Shown: piece by piece, positions 1-8,616 of the stretch | How positions within the stretch are numbered: position 1 is the first letter of the stretch | Layout: each line of letters opens with the position of its first letter | Assembly (NCBI RefSeq): GCF_022348165.1 | Contig: NZ_JAKRFI010000001.1 | Span: 992,001 to 1,056,000 of the forward strand | Source: Halomonas sp. McH1-25 | GTDB taxonomy: Bacteria; Pseudomonadota; Gammaproteobacteria; Pseudomonadales; Halomonadaceae | Reading direction: 5' to 3' | Length of the DNA stretch: 64,000 nucleotides | The notes under the pieces: model-generated | The model's database searches: none | The model's input: only the letters and a program-made list of their open reading frames with translations | What the model was told of the DNA's origin: nothing | Position numbers and translations under genes: made by a program

Positions 1-814
1 CCCAGGCGGCCACAGCAGTTTCACCCAGATCGGCAATGATCGCCGTAGCCAACATGGCGGCCAGTGGCGGCATCAATTGGCTGACCATGGCCGGCGCGGC
101 GATGCCCATGAAAGGGCGGGTCGAGGTCAGGGCCTCCTCGACCAGACCTTGGGTTGCCATCCAGTCGGTCTGCCGCAGGCGCCAGGCCGCTCCCCCCAGC
201 CCTATTGCAAACGCCAGCGTGGTGGCCCAGGCGGCCCCGGGCAGCCCCAGCCCTGCCCAATCGCCAATTCCGAAAATCAGCAGCGGGTCGAGCGCCAGGT
301 TGATCAGGCTGGTCAGCACCATCAGCTTGCCCGGCAGCCGGGTATCGCCGTGGGCGCGGAACAGACTGTAGCAAAAATAGAGTACGGCCCCGACCCAGGA
401 TGCCAGCAACTGGGGTCCCCAGTAGCGGCGTATCAGCGGCAGAATGGCGTCGTCTGCCCCCAATTGTCGAAAGATGGGGGTCTGCCACCACCATAGGACA
501 ATGCACAGCGCGGCGATCAGCAAGCTTCCGCCGAGCAGCACCAGGCTGCCCAGCCGGCGAGCCCGCGCCTCTTCCCCTGCCCCCAACGCACGGGAGATCA
601 GCGCAGCGATGGCAATGCCGATACCGACCTGGACGCCGATGATGAGAAATGCCATGGGAAACGTGAACGACTGGGCCGCCAGGGGCGCGGTTCCCAGTCG
701 GGCAATGAAGGCACTGTCGACGAGCTGGAATCCCAATAGGGAAAGCACGCCAAGCGCCATGGGCCAAGTCTGTTGCCAGAGCTGGCGTTGCAGAGAAGGA
801 TGAGTCCGGTTCAA
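1..814 (-). CDS. MATE family multidrug efflux transporter (3' part cut by window edge)
   Basis: The product is a multi-pass inner-membrane antiporter of the MATE family, which exports cationic drugs and metabolites in exchange for Na+ or H+. About 271 codons are present and the frame runs off the left edge. The visible part has hydrophobic helices from residue 19 on, the family-typical stretch QLVDSAFIARLG near residues 29-40, and G-A-G-rich loops (ISRALGAGEEARARR). The start is a TTG at 814 with a GGAG box seven bases upstream and an in-frame stop just before it; ATG at 761 is an alternative but lies inside the first helix. The substrate cannot be told from sequence. A DinF-like subgroup is possible. 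Confidence 0.85.
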   Translation of the reverse strand, partial: MNRTHPSLQRQLWQQTWPMALGVLSLLGFQLVDSAFIARLGTAPLAAQSFTFPMAFLIIGVQVGIGIAIAALISRALGAGEEARARRLGSLVLLGGSLLIAALCIVLWWWQTPIFRQLGADDAILPLIRRYWGPQLLASWVGAVLYFCYSLFRAHGDTRLPGKLMVLTSLINLALDPLLIFGIGDWAGLGLPGAAWATTLAFAIGLGGAAWRLRQTDWMATQGLVEEALTSTRPFMGIAAPAMVSQLMPPLAAMLATAIIADLGETAVAAW

Positions 815-947
815 GGCGTCTCCGTTACCAACGAGTCAATGGTCGAACCACGATCGGCAAGGATACAGAACCGGACGACTTTTGTGGTGACAGCACCGAG
901 CCTGACGGGATAAGACACAGCGACTATCCAGGCCGCACAGACAGAGG

Positions 948-1763
948 TTACTTGTCCCACTCCGGCGCGAAGTCGGGATTGGCGATGCGTTCGCCGACGT
1001 CGAGTTTGCCGATACGCTGGATCTCGTCAGCGCTCAGTTCAATGTCCAACGCCTTGAGATTGGCCTCCTGATGGCTCGGCTTGGTGGACGATGGAATGAC
1101 GACGATGTCACGGGACAGCACCCAAGCCAACGCAATCTGTGCCGGTGTGGCGTCATGATCGGCGGCGATCTGGCTGATAACCGGCTCGTTCATGACCTTG
1201 CCGACGGCCAACGGCATGTAGCCCGTCACCTGCAGCCCTTGGCCCTGGCAATGCTTGGTCACCTTGTGATTGGCCAGGAAGGGGTGCACCTCGATCTGGT
1301 TGGTTACGAGCTGGTCGCCGCCAGGTGCAGCCAGCGCCTCGTCGATCTGCGCAATAGTGAAGTTCGACACGCCGATGCGCGTAGCCAGTCCCTTGCCGCG
1401 CGCCTCGTTCAGTGCACCGATGTACTCCGCCATGGGCACCTCGTCAGTGGGCGAAGGCCAATGAATCAAGGCCAGATCGATCTGCTCAAGGCCCAGCTTG
1501 CGCTGACTTTCCTCGAGCGAGGCAATCAGATCGTCATGCTGCAGGCGATCCCACCACACCTTGGTGGTCACGAAAATCTCGTCGCGCGGGATGCCGCTTT
1601 CGCGAATCGCTCTGCCGACATCCTCTTCGTTTCCATACATCTGAGCGGTATCGATGAGGCGATACCCCAGTTCCAGTGCCGATGTCACCGAGTCGAACGC
1701 ATCCTGCCCCTTCAGGCGAAAGGTTCCCAGTCCCATCCTCGGCAAAATATCGGTACGCGCCAT
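948..1763 (-). CDS. dkgB: aldo/keto reductase, 2,5-diketo-D-gluconate reductase (DkgB) type
   Basis: This is a cytosolic NADPH-dependent reductase of the aldo/keto reductase family, 271 aa. The catalytic tetrad is complete: Asp38, Tyr43, Lys68 and His101, in the contexts LIDTAQMYGNE, TTKVW and LIHWP. The C-terminal VIPSSTKPSH segment binds the NADPH phosphate. Family members reduce 2,5-diketogluconate, methylglyoxal and other small aldehydes; the natural substrate here is not known. ATG at 1763 is preferred because an AGGAG box lies eight bases upstream; a TTG six bases earlier is too close to that box. The gene symbol rests on overall resemblance and is tentative. Confidence 0.85.
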   Translation of the reverse strand: MARTDILPRMGLGTFRLKGQDAFDSVTSALELGYRLIDTAQMYGNEEDVGRAIRESGIPRDEIFVTTKVWWDRLQHDDLIASLEESQRKLGLEQIDLALIHWPSPTDEVPMAEYIGALNEARGKGLATRIGVSNFTIAQIDEALAAPGGDQLVTNQIEVHPFLANHKVTKHCQGQGLQVTGYMPLAVGKVMNEPVISQIAADHDATPAQIALAWVLSRDIVVIPSSTKPSHQEANLKALDIELSADEIQRIGKLDVGERIANPDFAPEWDK

Positions 1764-1946
1764 GTTCAAAGCTCCTTAACGGGTTGGCTGTCGACGCCCC
1801 GGCCTTCCACTGAGAGATGTCACTCCCCGGTCGGTAGGCATCATGCTTCATGCCGTTTCAGCATAGTCGCAACGCAAGCAAGAGCCCGGCTGCGATTCAC
1901 CTACCCCATGCTAGACTACCGAACCGCTGTCAACGGAACCGCAAGG

Positions 1947-3071
1947 ATGGCTGATATCGTCAATATCGTACTGGTCGGCGCTGGGCACAGTCATCTACAT
2001 GTCGCCGCCAATGCCGACAGCCTCAAACGCGCGGGCGCCAACGTCACCCTGGTCTCGCCGGGGGATTTCTGGTACTCCGGCATGGCTACCGGCATGCTGG
2101 GTGGGGACTACCATGCTGACGAGGATCGCCTGGACCCACGGCACCTGATCGCACGGGCCGGAGGGCACTTCGTCAAGGACCGGGTCATTGCCATCGATCG
2201 TATCGAGCGCTACCTGCTAATGGCTAGCGGAGAAAAGCTTGCCTATGATCTGGTATCGCTCAACCTGGGCAGTCGGGTCGATATGCCGCCAGTCGCCGGG
2301 CTCGAAGAGGCCACCGGAGTCTGGCCGGCCAAGCCCATCGAGACGCTCTGGCAGCTCAGGCAACGGCTCGAGTCCTATCTCGCCGAGTCATCCTCTCTGC
2401 CCCGCCTGGCCATCCTCGGGGGTGGTCCCACCGGTGTCGAACTGGCCTGCAACCTGCTCGGGCTCAGCGAGCGCTACGGAGGCAAATTCGATATTAGCCT
2501 GATCAGTGCCGAAAAGCGTCTGCTCCCCCAGGCGCCGTCGGGCGCCAGTCGCTGGATTACCCGTCGCCTGATCCGCCGCGGTCTCAAGCTGGAGCTTCCC
2601 GTCAACGCATTGGCCTATCGTCAGGGCAAGCTCCGGCTCGATGACGGCACGCACTTGCCCGCCGATCAGGTCATCGTTGCCACCGGCCTCGCTGCACCGG
2701 CATTGGTCGGCGAATTGGGGCTCGAACATCACCCGCACCACGGCTTGGCCATCACCCCGATGCTGCACGCGCCGTACGACGACCGGATCTTCGCGGTGGG
2801 CGACTGCGCTTGGCTGAAAGACGCCCCGTACCCCAAATTGGGTGTCTACGGTGTGCGCCAGGCGCCGGTGCTGCTCGGCAACCTGCTGGCACGTATGCAG
2901 AACGCGCCACTCGAATCTTTCCAACCCCAGCGGCATGCGCTGTCGATACTCAACATGGGCGACGGACGCGGCCTGGCGATGCGTGGCGGACTCTGGTGGG
3001 CGGGTAGGCTGGCCCTGATTGCCAAGCGGCGTCTCGATCATCGCTTTATGAACCGGTACCGCCAGGCATAA
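1947..3071 (+). CDS. FAD/NAD(P)-dependent pyridine nucleotide-disulfide type oxidoreductase
   Basis: This flavoprotein of about 374 aa has the two-dinucleotide-binding fold of the NDH-2 and sulfide:quinone reductase superfamily. The N-terminal FAD motif reads VLVGAGHSHLHV, a form typical of the oxidoreductase found alone or fused to selenide-water dikinase (SelD). The NAD(P) motif is LAILGGGPTGVELA near residue 150, and the second FAD motif is IFAVGDCAW near residue 280. No redox-active Cys pair is visible. The electron acceptor and substrate are unknown. ATG at 1947 begins directly before the FAD fold; ATG at 1908 in the same frame is an alternative. It is divergent from the aldo/keto reductase gene. 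Confidence 0.75.
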   Translation: MADIVNIVLVGAGHSHLHVAANADSLKRAGANVTLVSPGDFWYSGMATGMLGGDYHADEDRLDPRHLIARAGGHFVKDRVIAIDRIERYLLMASGEKLAYDLVSLNLGSRVDMPPVAGLEEATGVWPAKPIETLWQLRQRLESYLAESSSLPRLAILGGGPTGVELACNLLGLSERYGGKFDISLISAEKRLLPQAPSGASRWITRRLIRRGLKLELPVNALAYRQGKLRLDDGTHLPADQVIVATGLAAPALVGELGLEHHPHHGLAITPMLHAPYDDRIFAVGDCAWLKDAPYPKLGVYGVRQAPVLLGNLLARMQNAPLESFQPQRHALSILNMGDGRGLAMRGGLWWAGRLALIAKRRLDHRFMNRYRQA

Positions 3072-3099
3072 GGGCACCTCGCTATCCCTGCAACGAAAA

Positions 3100-3119
3100 A
3101 GGCGCCCCGCGGGGCGCCT
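3100..3119. terminator. palindromic terminator between convergent genes
   Basis: A perfect GC-rich palindrome, AGGCGCCCC/GGGGCGCCT, is preceded by GAAAAA on the plus strand. It lies between the plus-strand oxidoreductase and the minus-strand yceI. The A-run becomes a T-run after the hairpin on the minus strand, so it best serves yceI and could work for both. Confidence 0.7.
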
Positions 3120-3139
3120 CGATGGGCATGACGCATGCC

Positions 3140-3724
3140 TTACTGACGGATGCCTTCGAACACGACGTAAAGCTCGAGCTCATGCATGACCGGCGGAAAC
3201 TTGCTCATATCGATATCGTAGTCCGACAGGTCGAGCATGGTGGAACCTTCGAAGCCTTGGCGGTAATTGCCCCAAGGATCGTCGCCACCACCGATGTGGT
3301 TCACGTCCATGGTGATCTCGTTGGTGACGCCATGCAGCGTGAGGTTGCCGGTCAACTTGCCTTCGCCCTCGCCGGTGGACTCGAAGCCAGTGGACTCGAA
3401 GGTCGCCTCGGGATACTGGGAAGCATCCAGGAAATCGTCGCTGAGAATATGCTTGTCGCGCTCAGCGTGATTGGTATCCAGGCTGGAGACGTCGACGGTC
3501 ATGTTGACGCTGGAATCGGCGACGTTCTCCGGATCGTAATTGAAGCTACCCGTGAATTCTTCGAAATCGCCAAGAATGTACGAATAACCCAAGTGGCTGA
3601 TCTTGAACTGGACGAAGGCATGCTGACCTTCGGTGTCGATAACGTACTCGGCAGCCTGAGCCTGGGACAACGACAGCATGGCGGATGCGCCCAGAGCGGC
3701 GGCAACGGCGGTTTTCTTGAACAT
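3140..3724 (-). CDS. yceI: YceI family periplasmic protein
   Basis: This 194-aa protein has a signal peptide (MFKKTAVAAALGASAML, cleavage after AQA near residue 24). The mature part is a YceI lipocalin-like beta-barrel: the domain begins YVIDTEGQHAFVQFKISHLG and ends with the LTLHGVTNEI and VVFEGIR strands. Family members bind isoprenoids such as octaprenyl chains in the periplasm and are linked to stress, pH or osmotic responses. The start at 3724 has an AAGGAG box six bases upstream. It follows the cytochrome b561 gene in the same direction by 65 bases, the yceJ-yceI arrangement of E. coli. Confidence 0.92.
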   Translation of the reverse strand: MFKKTAVAAALGASAMLSLSQAQAAEYVIDTEGQHAFVQFKISHLGYSYILGDFEEFTGSFNYDPENVADSSVNMTVDVSSLDTNHAERDKHILSDDFLDASQYPEATFESTGFESTGEGEGKLTGNLTLHGVTNEITMDVNHIGGGDDPWGNYRQGFEGSTMLDLSDYDIDMSKFPPVMHELELYVVFEGIRQ

Positions 3725-3789
3725 TGAGGACTCCTTTCTCGGGTTGCAAAGCAGACACCGGCGCAACGACGCCGGCATGGTATTACCTA

Positions 3790-4344
3790 TTACCGATCGT
3801 CGGACAAACGGGGATCGAGCATCCGGCGCATGACATCGTTGCGATCGACCAACATGTGCTTGAAGGCGGCCAGTGCGTGGCCGATCGCCAGGACGATCAA
3901 TGCCCAGGCAGCGTACCAGTGAATTTCGCCGGCCAATGTCGCCTGGTTAGGCAGGCCGGAAACCAGTGCAGGCACGCTGAACCAGCCAAACACCTCGATC
4001 CCCCGCCCTTCTGCCGTGGAAATCATGTAACCGCTGATCAGGACAACGAACAGCACGAGGTAGATGAGCATATGGCCCAGATAAGCGACTATGCATTCGA
4101 GGCGCGATCCTTCCATCTCGGGCGTGGGCTGCACGAGACGACATGCGACCCTGACAAGGGTTAGCCCCAACAGCACCATGCCCACCGACTTGTGCCACCA
4201 AGGAGCCCGCTGATACCAGGCATCGTAATAATCGAGCCCGGTCATCCACCAGCCCAGCGCGAACAACCCAATCACCGTGACGGCACTCAACCAGTGTATG
4301 GCAATGCTCGTCAGTCCCCACCCGCGGATCGAGTTGCGCCACAT
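3790..4344 (-). CDS. yceJ: cytochrome b561 family protein (YceJ-like)
   Basis: This is a four-helix inner-membrane di-heme cytochrome b of 184 aa. Candidate heme-ligand histidines sit in AIHWLSAVTV (helix 1), WWHKSVG (helix 2), LGHMLIYLVL (helix 3) and IHWYAAW/IGHALAAF (helix 4). Members pass electrons between membrane and periplasmic carriers, and this subgroup is found next to YceI proteins. The start at 4344 has an AAGGAG box nine bases upstream; the frame extends further up but without a ribosome binding site. It is the first gene of a probable two-gene operon with yceI. Confidence 0.88.
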   Translation of the reverse strand: MWRNSIRGWGLTSIAIHWLSAVTVIGLFALGWWMTGLDYYDAWYQRAPWWHKSVGMVLLGLTLVRVACRLVQPTPEMEGSRLECIVAYLGHMLIYLVLFVVLISGYMISTAEGRGIEVFGWFSVPALVSGLPNQATLAGEIHWYAAWALIVLAIGHALAAFKHMLVDRNDVMRRMLDPRLSDDR

Positions 4345-4550
4345 GACCGCTCTCTCCTTGCCCGACGTTACCGTGATGCCCCGGACGGTCGCCACGGTGG
4401 AATGGCGCCAGCATAAAGACACAGCGGATGCGGCGCAGCCCGTAAACGGGAAACTAATTTTTCACTAAAAAGAAATAATTGCAGGCGAATGATTGCTTAT
4501 TGTTTCTCGATTGGCCGCTACGTACGCGCAGTGCGCCTGCCTGAGATCGC
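4345..4550. other. intergenic region between metZ and yceJ
   Basis: This 206-base gap has an AT-rich patch at about 4451-4510, which could hold the yceJ-yceI promoter on the minus strand. A six-base stem (GATCGC/GCGATC, 4545-4562) covers the metZ stop codon but lacks a T-run, so it is at best a weak terminator. Nothing that codes for protein was seen. Confidence 0.4.
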
Positions 4551-5753
4551 TTATAGGCGATCGAGCCCGCGCGCCAGGTCGGCCTTGAGGTCGTCGATAT
4601 CCTCCAGCCCCACCGCCACACGTATCAATCCTTCGCGGATGCCGGCGGCGACCTTTTGCTCGTCGTTGAGACGTCCGTGAGTCGTCGTTCCCGGATGGGT
4701 GATGGTAGTCTTGACGTCACCCAGGTTGCCGGTAATCGACATCAGCCGGGTGGCATCGATGACCGACCAGGCCCCCTCGCGGCCGCCCTTGACCTCGATT
4801 CCCAGTACCGCCCCGAACCCCCGCTGCTGTCGCTTGGCCAGGGCATGCTGGGGATGGCTTTCGAGCCCACTGTAATGGACGCGTTCTACTGCCGGGTGCG
4901 CTTCGAGCCACTGCGCCAACGCCAGAGCGTTTTCGCAGTGCGCTTTCATGCGAATCCCCAGTGTCTCCAGCCCCTTGAGAAAGATCCAGGCGTTGAACGG
5001 ACTCATGCACGGACCACAGGTGCGCACCACGCCGAACAGCTCCTCAAGCTCCTTGTCGCGTCCGACCACGGCGCCGCCGATGGCGCGACCCTGGCCATCG
5101 AGATATTTGGTCGCCGAGTGGATGACGAGATCGGCGCCTAAATCCAACGGGCGCTGCAGCGCCGGCGTCAGAAAGCAGTTGTCGATGGCCAGCCAGGCGC
5201 CGTGGCGCTTGGCCAGAACCGCCAACTGCTCGATATCCACCACCTCGGACAACGGATTGGATGGCGTCTCGGCAAACAGCAGCTTGGTCTGCGGCGTCAT
5301 GGCCGCCTCCCAAGCCTCGAGATTGCCCAGTTCGACATAGCGCGTCGTAATGCCGAACTTACCCAGGTACTTGCTGAATAGACTGACCGTCGAACCGAAC
5401 AGCGAGCGTGAAGCGACGATCTCGTCGCCGGCTTCCAGCAGGGCCAGCGCCGTAGACAGGATGGCAGCCATGCCCGAACTGGTCGCCACGCAGCGCTCGC
5501 CGCCTTCCAGCGCCGCCAGGCGCTTTTCGAAGATGCGTACGGTGGGATTGGTGAAGCGCGAATAGATATTGCCCGGCTCCTCGCCTCCGAACTTGCGTGC
5601 GGCCTCGGCGGCGCTGCCATAGACGAAACTGGACGTCGTGAAGATGGGTTCGCCGTGTTCCTGTTCGGCGGTTCGCTCGTGGCCGGCGCGGACGGCCAGC
5701 GTATCCAACGCCAGTCCGGCGAGCGGATCTGCGGAAAAGTCGTCGTGCTGCAT
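4551..5753 (-). CDS. metZ: O-succinylhomoserine sulfhydrylase
   Basis: MetZ is a cytosolic PLP enzyme that makes homocysteine from O-succinylhomoserine and sulfide, the direct sulfhydrylation route to methionine. The 400-aa protein is a complete Cys/Met-metabolism PLP enzyme. The Schiff-base lysine is Lys216 in HSATKYLDGQG, the phosphate-binding loop is SSGMAAI near residue 92, and the tail carries SITGNLGD and HPGTTTH. The sequence resembles Pseudomonas MetZ more than cystathionine gamma-synthase. ATG at 5753 has a GGAG box six bases upstream. It follows purF by about 50 bases in the cvpA-purF-metZ order known from Pseudomonas. Confidence 0.93.
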   Translation of the reverse strand: MQHDDFSADPLAGLALDTLAVRAGHERTAEQEHGEPIFTTSSFVYGSAAEAARKFGGEEPGNIYSRFTNPTVRIFEKRLAALEGGERCVATSSGMAAILSTALALLEAGDEIVASRSLFGSTVSLFSKYLGKFGITTRYVELGNLEAWEAAMTPQTKLLFAETPSNPLSEVVDIEQLAVLAKRHGAWLAIDNCFLTPALQRPLDLGADLVIHSATKYLDGQGRAIGGAVVGRDKELEELFGVVRTCGPCMSPFNAWIFLKGLETLGIRMKAHCENALALAQWLEAHPAVERVHYSGLESHPQHALAKRQQRGFGAVLGIEVKGGREGAWSVIDATRLMSITGNLGDVKTTITHPGTTTHGRLNDEQKVAAGIREGLIRVAVGLEDIDDLKADLARGLDRL

Positions 5754-5772
5754 GCCTCGCTCCCTAACGAAA

Positions 5773-5798
5773 CGGCGGCCCGCCATGACGGGCCGCCG
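5773..5798 (-). terminator. hairpin between purF and metZ
   Basis: A ten-base GC stem (CGGCGGCCCG/CGGGCCGCCG) with a six-base loop lies just after purF. On the minus strand it is followed only by TTTCG. It is probably a partial terminator that lowers read-through into metZ. Confidence 0.55.
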
Positions 5799-5805
5799 CT
5801 GTTAC

Positions 5806-7323
5806 CTAGTCGTAATCCTCGACATCGTTATGCAGATCGACCACGGAGTGCGCCGTACTGGCGGTATCCTTGACTGCATCGCTGCGCGCTGCCTCCAGCG
5901 CGTTGAGGTAATTGTCGTCGATGTCGCCGGTAATGTACTCGCCATCGAATACCGAGCAATCGAAGCGCTCGAGTTTCGGATTGACTTCGCGACAGGCGGC
6001 CTTGAGGTCTTCCAGGTCCTGATAGAAGATCCGGTCGGCGCCGATCAGCTCACCGACTTCGGCTTCGCTGCGTCCATGCGCGATCAGCTCCTTGGCGACC
6101 GGCATGTCGATACCGTAGACGTTGGGGTAACGCACCGGTGGCGCGGCGGAGGCAAAATAGACCTTGTTGGCGCCGGCTTCACGGGCCATCTGGATGATCT
6201 GCTTACACGTCGTACCGCGTACGATGGAGTCATCGACCAGCAGCACGTTCTTGCCGGCGAACTCGATGTCGATGGCGTTGAGCTTCTGGCGTACCGATTT
6301 CTTGCGCTGGGTCTGCCCCGGCATGATGAACGTACGACCGATGTAGCGGTTCTTCATGAACCCTTCACGGAAGGTCACGCCGAGATGCTGAGCCAGTTCC
6401 AGCGCCGAAGTCCGCGAGGTATCGGGAATCGGGATGACCACGTCGATGTCGTGCTCGGGCCAGTCGCGCAGGATGCGGTCGCCAAGCTTGCGCCCCATCT
6501 GCATGCGCGTGCCGTAGACATAAGCACCATCCAGAAGAGAGTCCGGGCGAGCCAGGTAGACATGCTCGAAGATGCAGGGTGCCAGGACCGGACGATCGGC
6601 GCATTGCTGAGTGTGGATCTCGCCGCGCATGTCGACGAAGATCGCCTCTCCCGGCGCCAGATCCCGAGCCAGTTCGAAGCCGCCGACGTCCAATGCCACC
6701 GATTCGGACGCGATCATCACATCCTGGCCTTCTTCGGTATCGCGGGTACCGAAAACCACCGGACGGATGCCGTGGGGATCGCGGAACGCCACCATGCCGA
6801 AGCCATTGATCATGATCACGGCGGCATAGCCGCCCCGACAGCGTCGATGTACGCGACGTACCGCATCGAAGATATCGTCGGGGGTCAGGTGATGGCCCTG
6901 CTTACCCAGTTCATGGGCGAAGACATTGAGCAGCACCTCGGAGTCCGAACGGGTATTGATGTGGCGCAGGTCGCTGGAGTAGAGCTCCTGCTTCAACTGG
7001 TCGGAGTTGGTCAGGTTGCCGTTATGGGCCAGGGCAAGACCATACGGCGAGTTGACATAGAACGGCTGCGATTCGGCCTCACTGGACGAGCCCGCCGTGG
7101 GGTAACGCACATGGCCAATGCCCAGGTTGCCCTTTAGGCGCGTCATATGACGCGTGTGGAACACATCGCGCACCAGTCCGTTGCTCTTGCGCAGCAGAAA
7201 GCGTCCCTCATGCCAGGTCATCATACCGGCGGCGTCCTGCCCCCGATGCTGGAGCACTGTCAGCGCATCATAGAGCGCCTGGTTGACCGGCTGATTGGCC
7301 ATGAGGCCTACGATACCGCACAT
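5806..7323 (-). CDS. purF: amidophosphoribosyltransferase
   Basis: PurF catalyses the first committed step of purine synthesis, transferring glutamine-derived ammonia onto PRPP to give 5-phosphoribosylamine. The 505-aa protein starts MCGIVGL, with Cys2 as the N-terminal nucleophile of the class II glutamine amidotransferase domain. The C-terminal half is a phosphoribosyltransferase domain with the PRPP loop [13 protein letters not shown]. The length matches the E. coli enzyme, and there is no propeptide or Fe-S motif of the Bacillus type. It lies 61 bases after cvpA, as in E. coli and Pseudomonas. Confidence 0.97.
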   Translation of the reverse strand: MCGIVGLMANQPVNQALYDALTVLQHRGQDAAGMMTWHEGRFLLRKSNGLVRDVFHTRHMTRLKGNLGIGHVRYPTAGSSSEAESQPFYVNSPYGLALAHNGNLTNSDQLKQELYSSDLRHINTRSDSEVLLNVFAHELGKQGHHLTPDDIFDAVRRVHRRCRGGYAAVIMINGFGMVAFRDPHGIRPVVFGTRDTEEGQDVMIASESVALDVGGFELARDLAPGEAIFVDMRGEIHTQQCADRPVLAPCIFEHVYLARPDSLLDGAYVYGTRMQMGRKLGDRILRDWPEHDIDVVIPIPDTSRTSALELAQHLGVTFREGFMKNRYIGRTFIMPGQTQRKKSVRQKLNAIDIEFAGKNVLLVDDSIVRGTTCKQIIQMAREAGANKVYFASAAPPVRYPNVYGIDMPVAKELIAHGRSEAEVGELIGADRIFYQDLEDLKAACREVNPKLERFDCSVFDGEYITGDIDDNYLNALEAARSDAVKDTASTAHSVVDLHNDVEDYD

Positions 7324-7384
7324 TACGCCTTACCTCGCTTGCGATGATACCGACACCAAGACTGGCCTCGATGCATTGAATGAC

Positions 7385-7948
7385 TCAGGGTGTACTGCTT
7401 GCCCCACTCGTGCCGGGAATCTCGACAGGCAGGGAGAACGAACGTAGTTTGTCTGCCGTTTCGGGATCGTGTCGCTCCCAATCGGCAATGCGGCTGATCG
7501 TCCAGTCGCGCAGGCCTTCGAAACTCGGACGCAGCTGCGCCTGCTGCCAGGCCTGTAACTGCACGAGTGGGGTCAACGTGATGATCACCGTGGCCAGAAC
7601 CAGAATGGCGCCACCGCGAAGTATACCGAAACCGGCCCCGGCGAGCCGGTTGAAGAAGCCCATCCCCACCCACTCGATAGCGGCATGCATCCCCCGAATC
7701 ACCATGCCGCACAGCATGACGACGACGAAAATCACCAGAATGAAGGCCAGTACCAGCCTGATATCGGGATGTTCGATATATCCTTCGAGCATGTCCGCTA
7801 CCGGCTGGGCGAACAGCCGCGATGCCAATAGCGCCACGATCCAGGCGCCCAGGCCCAGCGCCTCGCGCACGAGCCCTCGCAGAAAACCCGCCAGCATCGA
7901 CATGGACAGGACCGCCAGAAACGCCCAGTCCAGCCAGGTCAGGGTCAT
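7385..7948 (-). CDS. cvpA: CvpA family inner-membrane protein
   Basis: This 187-aa protein has four predicted membrane helices starting at TWLDWAFLAVLSMSMLAG and the conserved G-x-x-R-G-x-x-R-E loop (GFLRGLVREALGLG), which define the CvpA family. In E. coli CvpA is needed for colicin V production and contributes to tolerance of bile salts; its molecular role is unclear. The start overlaps the dedD stop by four bases (ATGA), and purF follows, so it belongs to the folC-dedD-cvpA-purF transcription unit. Confidence 0.93.
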   Translation of the reverse strand: MTLTWLDWAFLAVLSMSMLAGFLRGLVREALGLGAWIVALLASRLFAQPVADMLEGYIEHPDIRLVLAFILVIFVVVMLCGMVIRGMHAAIEWVGMGFFNRLAGAGFGILRGGAILVLATVIITLTPLVQLQAWQQAQLRPSFEGLRDWTISRIADWERHDPETADKLRSFSLPVEIPGTSGASSTP

Positions 7949-8616
7949 TCGCCCTCCTTCATGCGCACGAGCAGCCCCTGGATGTTAGCCTTTTCCTTGA
8001 GTTCCGTTCGCGCTCGTTCACCGGCTTCCGAGCTGGCAAACGGACCGACGTAGACCGTCGTCAGATTGTTGCTGCGCGGTTGGCGAAAGGCATTGAAGCC
8101 CTGCTCATCGAGCTTGGACTCCAACCGCTGAGCGTTATCGGGCTCGCCGAAACTGCCCACCTGAACCGCCCATTCTCCGCTGCTACTGGCGGCACCGGAC
8201 GATGCCTGGGTCGTTGATTCGTCCTGGCGCTGCTCGGATTGCCGCGCCAGATCGGCGATCGGGTCGGAGCGCGTGGAGGGATCGGCTACCGGCTGCTGCT
8301 CTGCAGACTGTGTCGGAGCGGCAGGCTCGGGCTCGGGTGCCGATGGCGGCGGAGGCGCTGGCGTCTCAGCCTGGGTATTCGCTTGCGGTGCCGTAGTGTT
8401 CGGCGTGCTGGGCAACTGAATCTGGCCCAGGCTCGGCGGCCTTTCCGGCTCGGCCACCGGTGCACGCTCGACGTCGATCGGCTGTTGAATGGTCAATACC
8501 GGTTCAGGCTGTTCCTCACGCGACGGTGGCTCGTCGAACAACATGGGAATAAAGATAACGCCCAGTGCGACGAGGATTACCGCCCCACTGATGCGTTCCC
8601 GCAGTCCGTATTTCAT
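7945..8616 (-). CDS. dedD: SPOR domain protein, DedD-like
   Basis: This 223-aa protein has one N-terminal membrane anchor (ISGAVILVALGVIFIPMLF, residues 10-28), a long Pro/Gln/Ser-rich periplasmic linker (about residues 35-145), and a C-terminal SPOR domain (EWAVQVGSFGEPDNAQRLES to the end). SPOR domains bind denuded glycan strands at the division septum, and DedD promotes constriction. Both ends overlap neighbours by four bases (folC upstream, cvpA downstream), showing tight translational coupling. Confidence 0.9.
   Translation of the reverse strand: MKYGLRERISGAVILVALGVIFIPMLFDEPPSREEQPEPVLTIQQPIDVERAPVAEPERPPSLGQIQLPSTPNTTAPQANTQAETPAPPPPSAPEPEPAAPTQSAEQQPVADPSTRSDPIADLARQSEQRQDESTTQASSGAASSSGEWAVQVGSFGEPDNAQRLESKLDEQGFNAFRQPRSNNLTTVYVGPFASSEAGERARTELKEKANIQGLLVRMKEGE

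Noticed and set aside
1071-1946. Long open frame on the plus strand opposite the aldo/keto reductase and continuing into the FAD oxidoreductase.
   Set aside because: The first 290 codons are antisense to a clearly conserved enzyme and match no family; only the part from 1947 is real.
5806-7137. Long plus-strand frame opposite purF.
   Set aside because: It is a high-GC shadow of purF with no recognisable domain or ribosome binding site.
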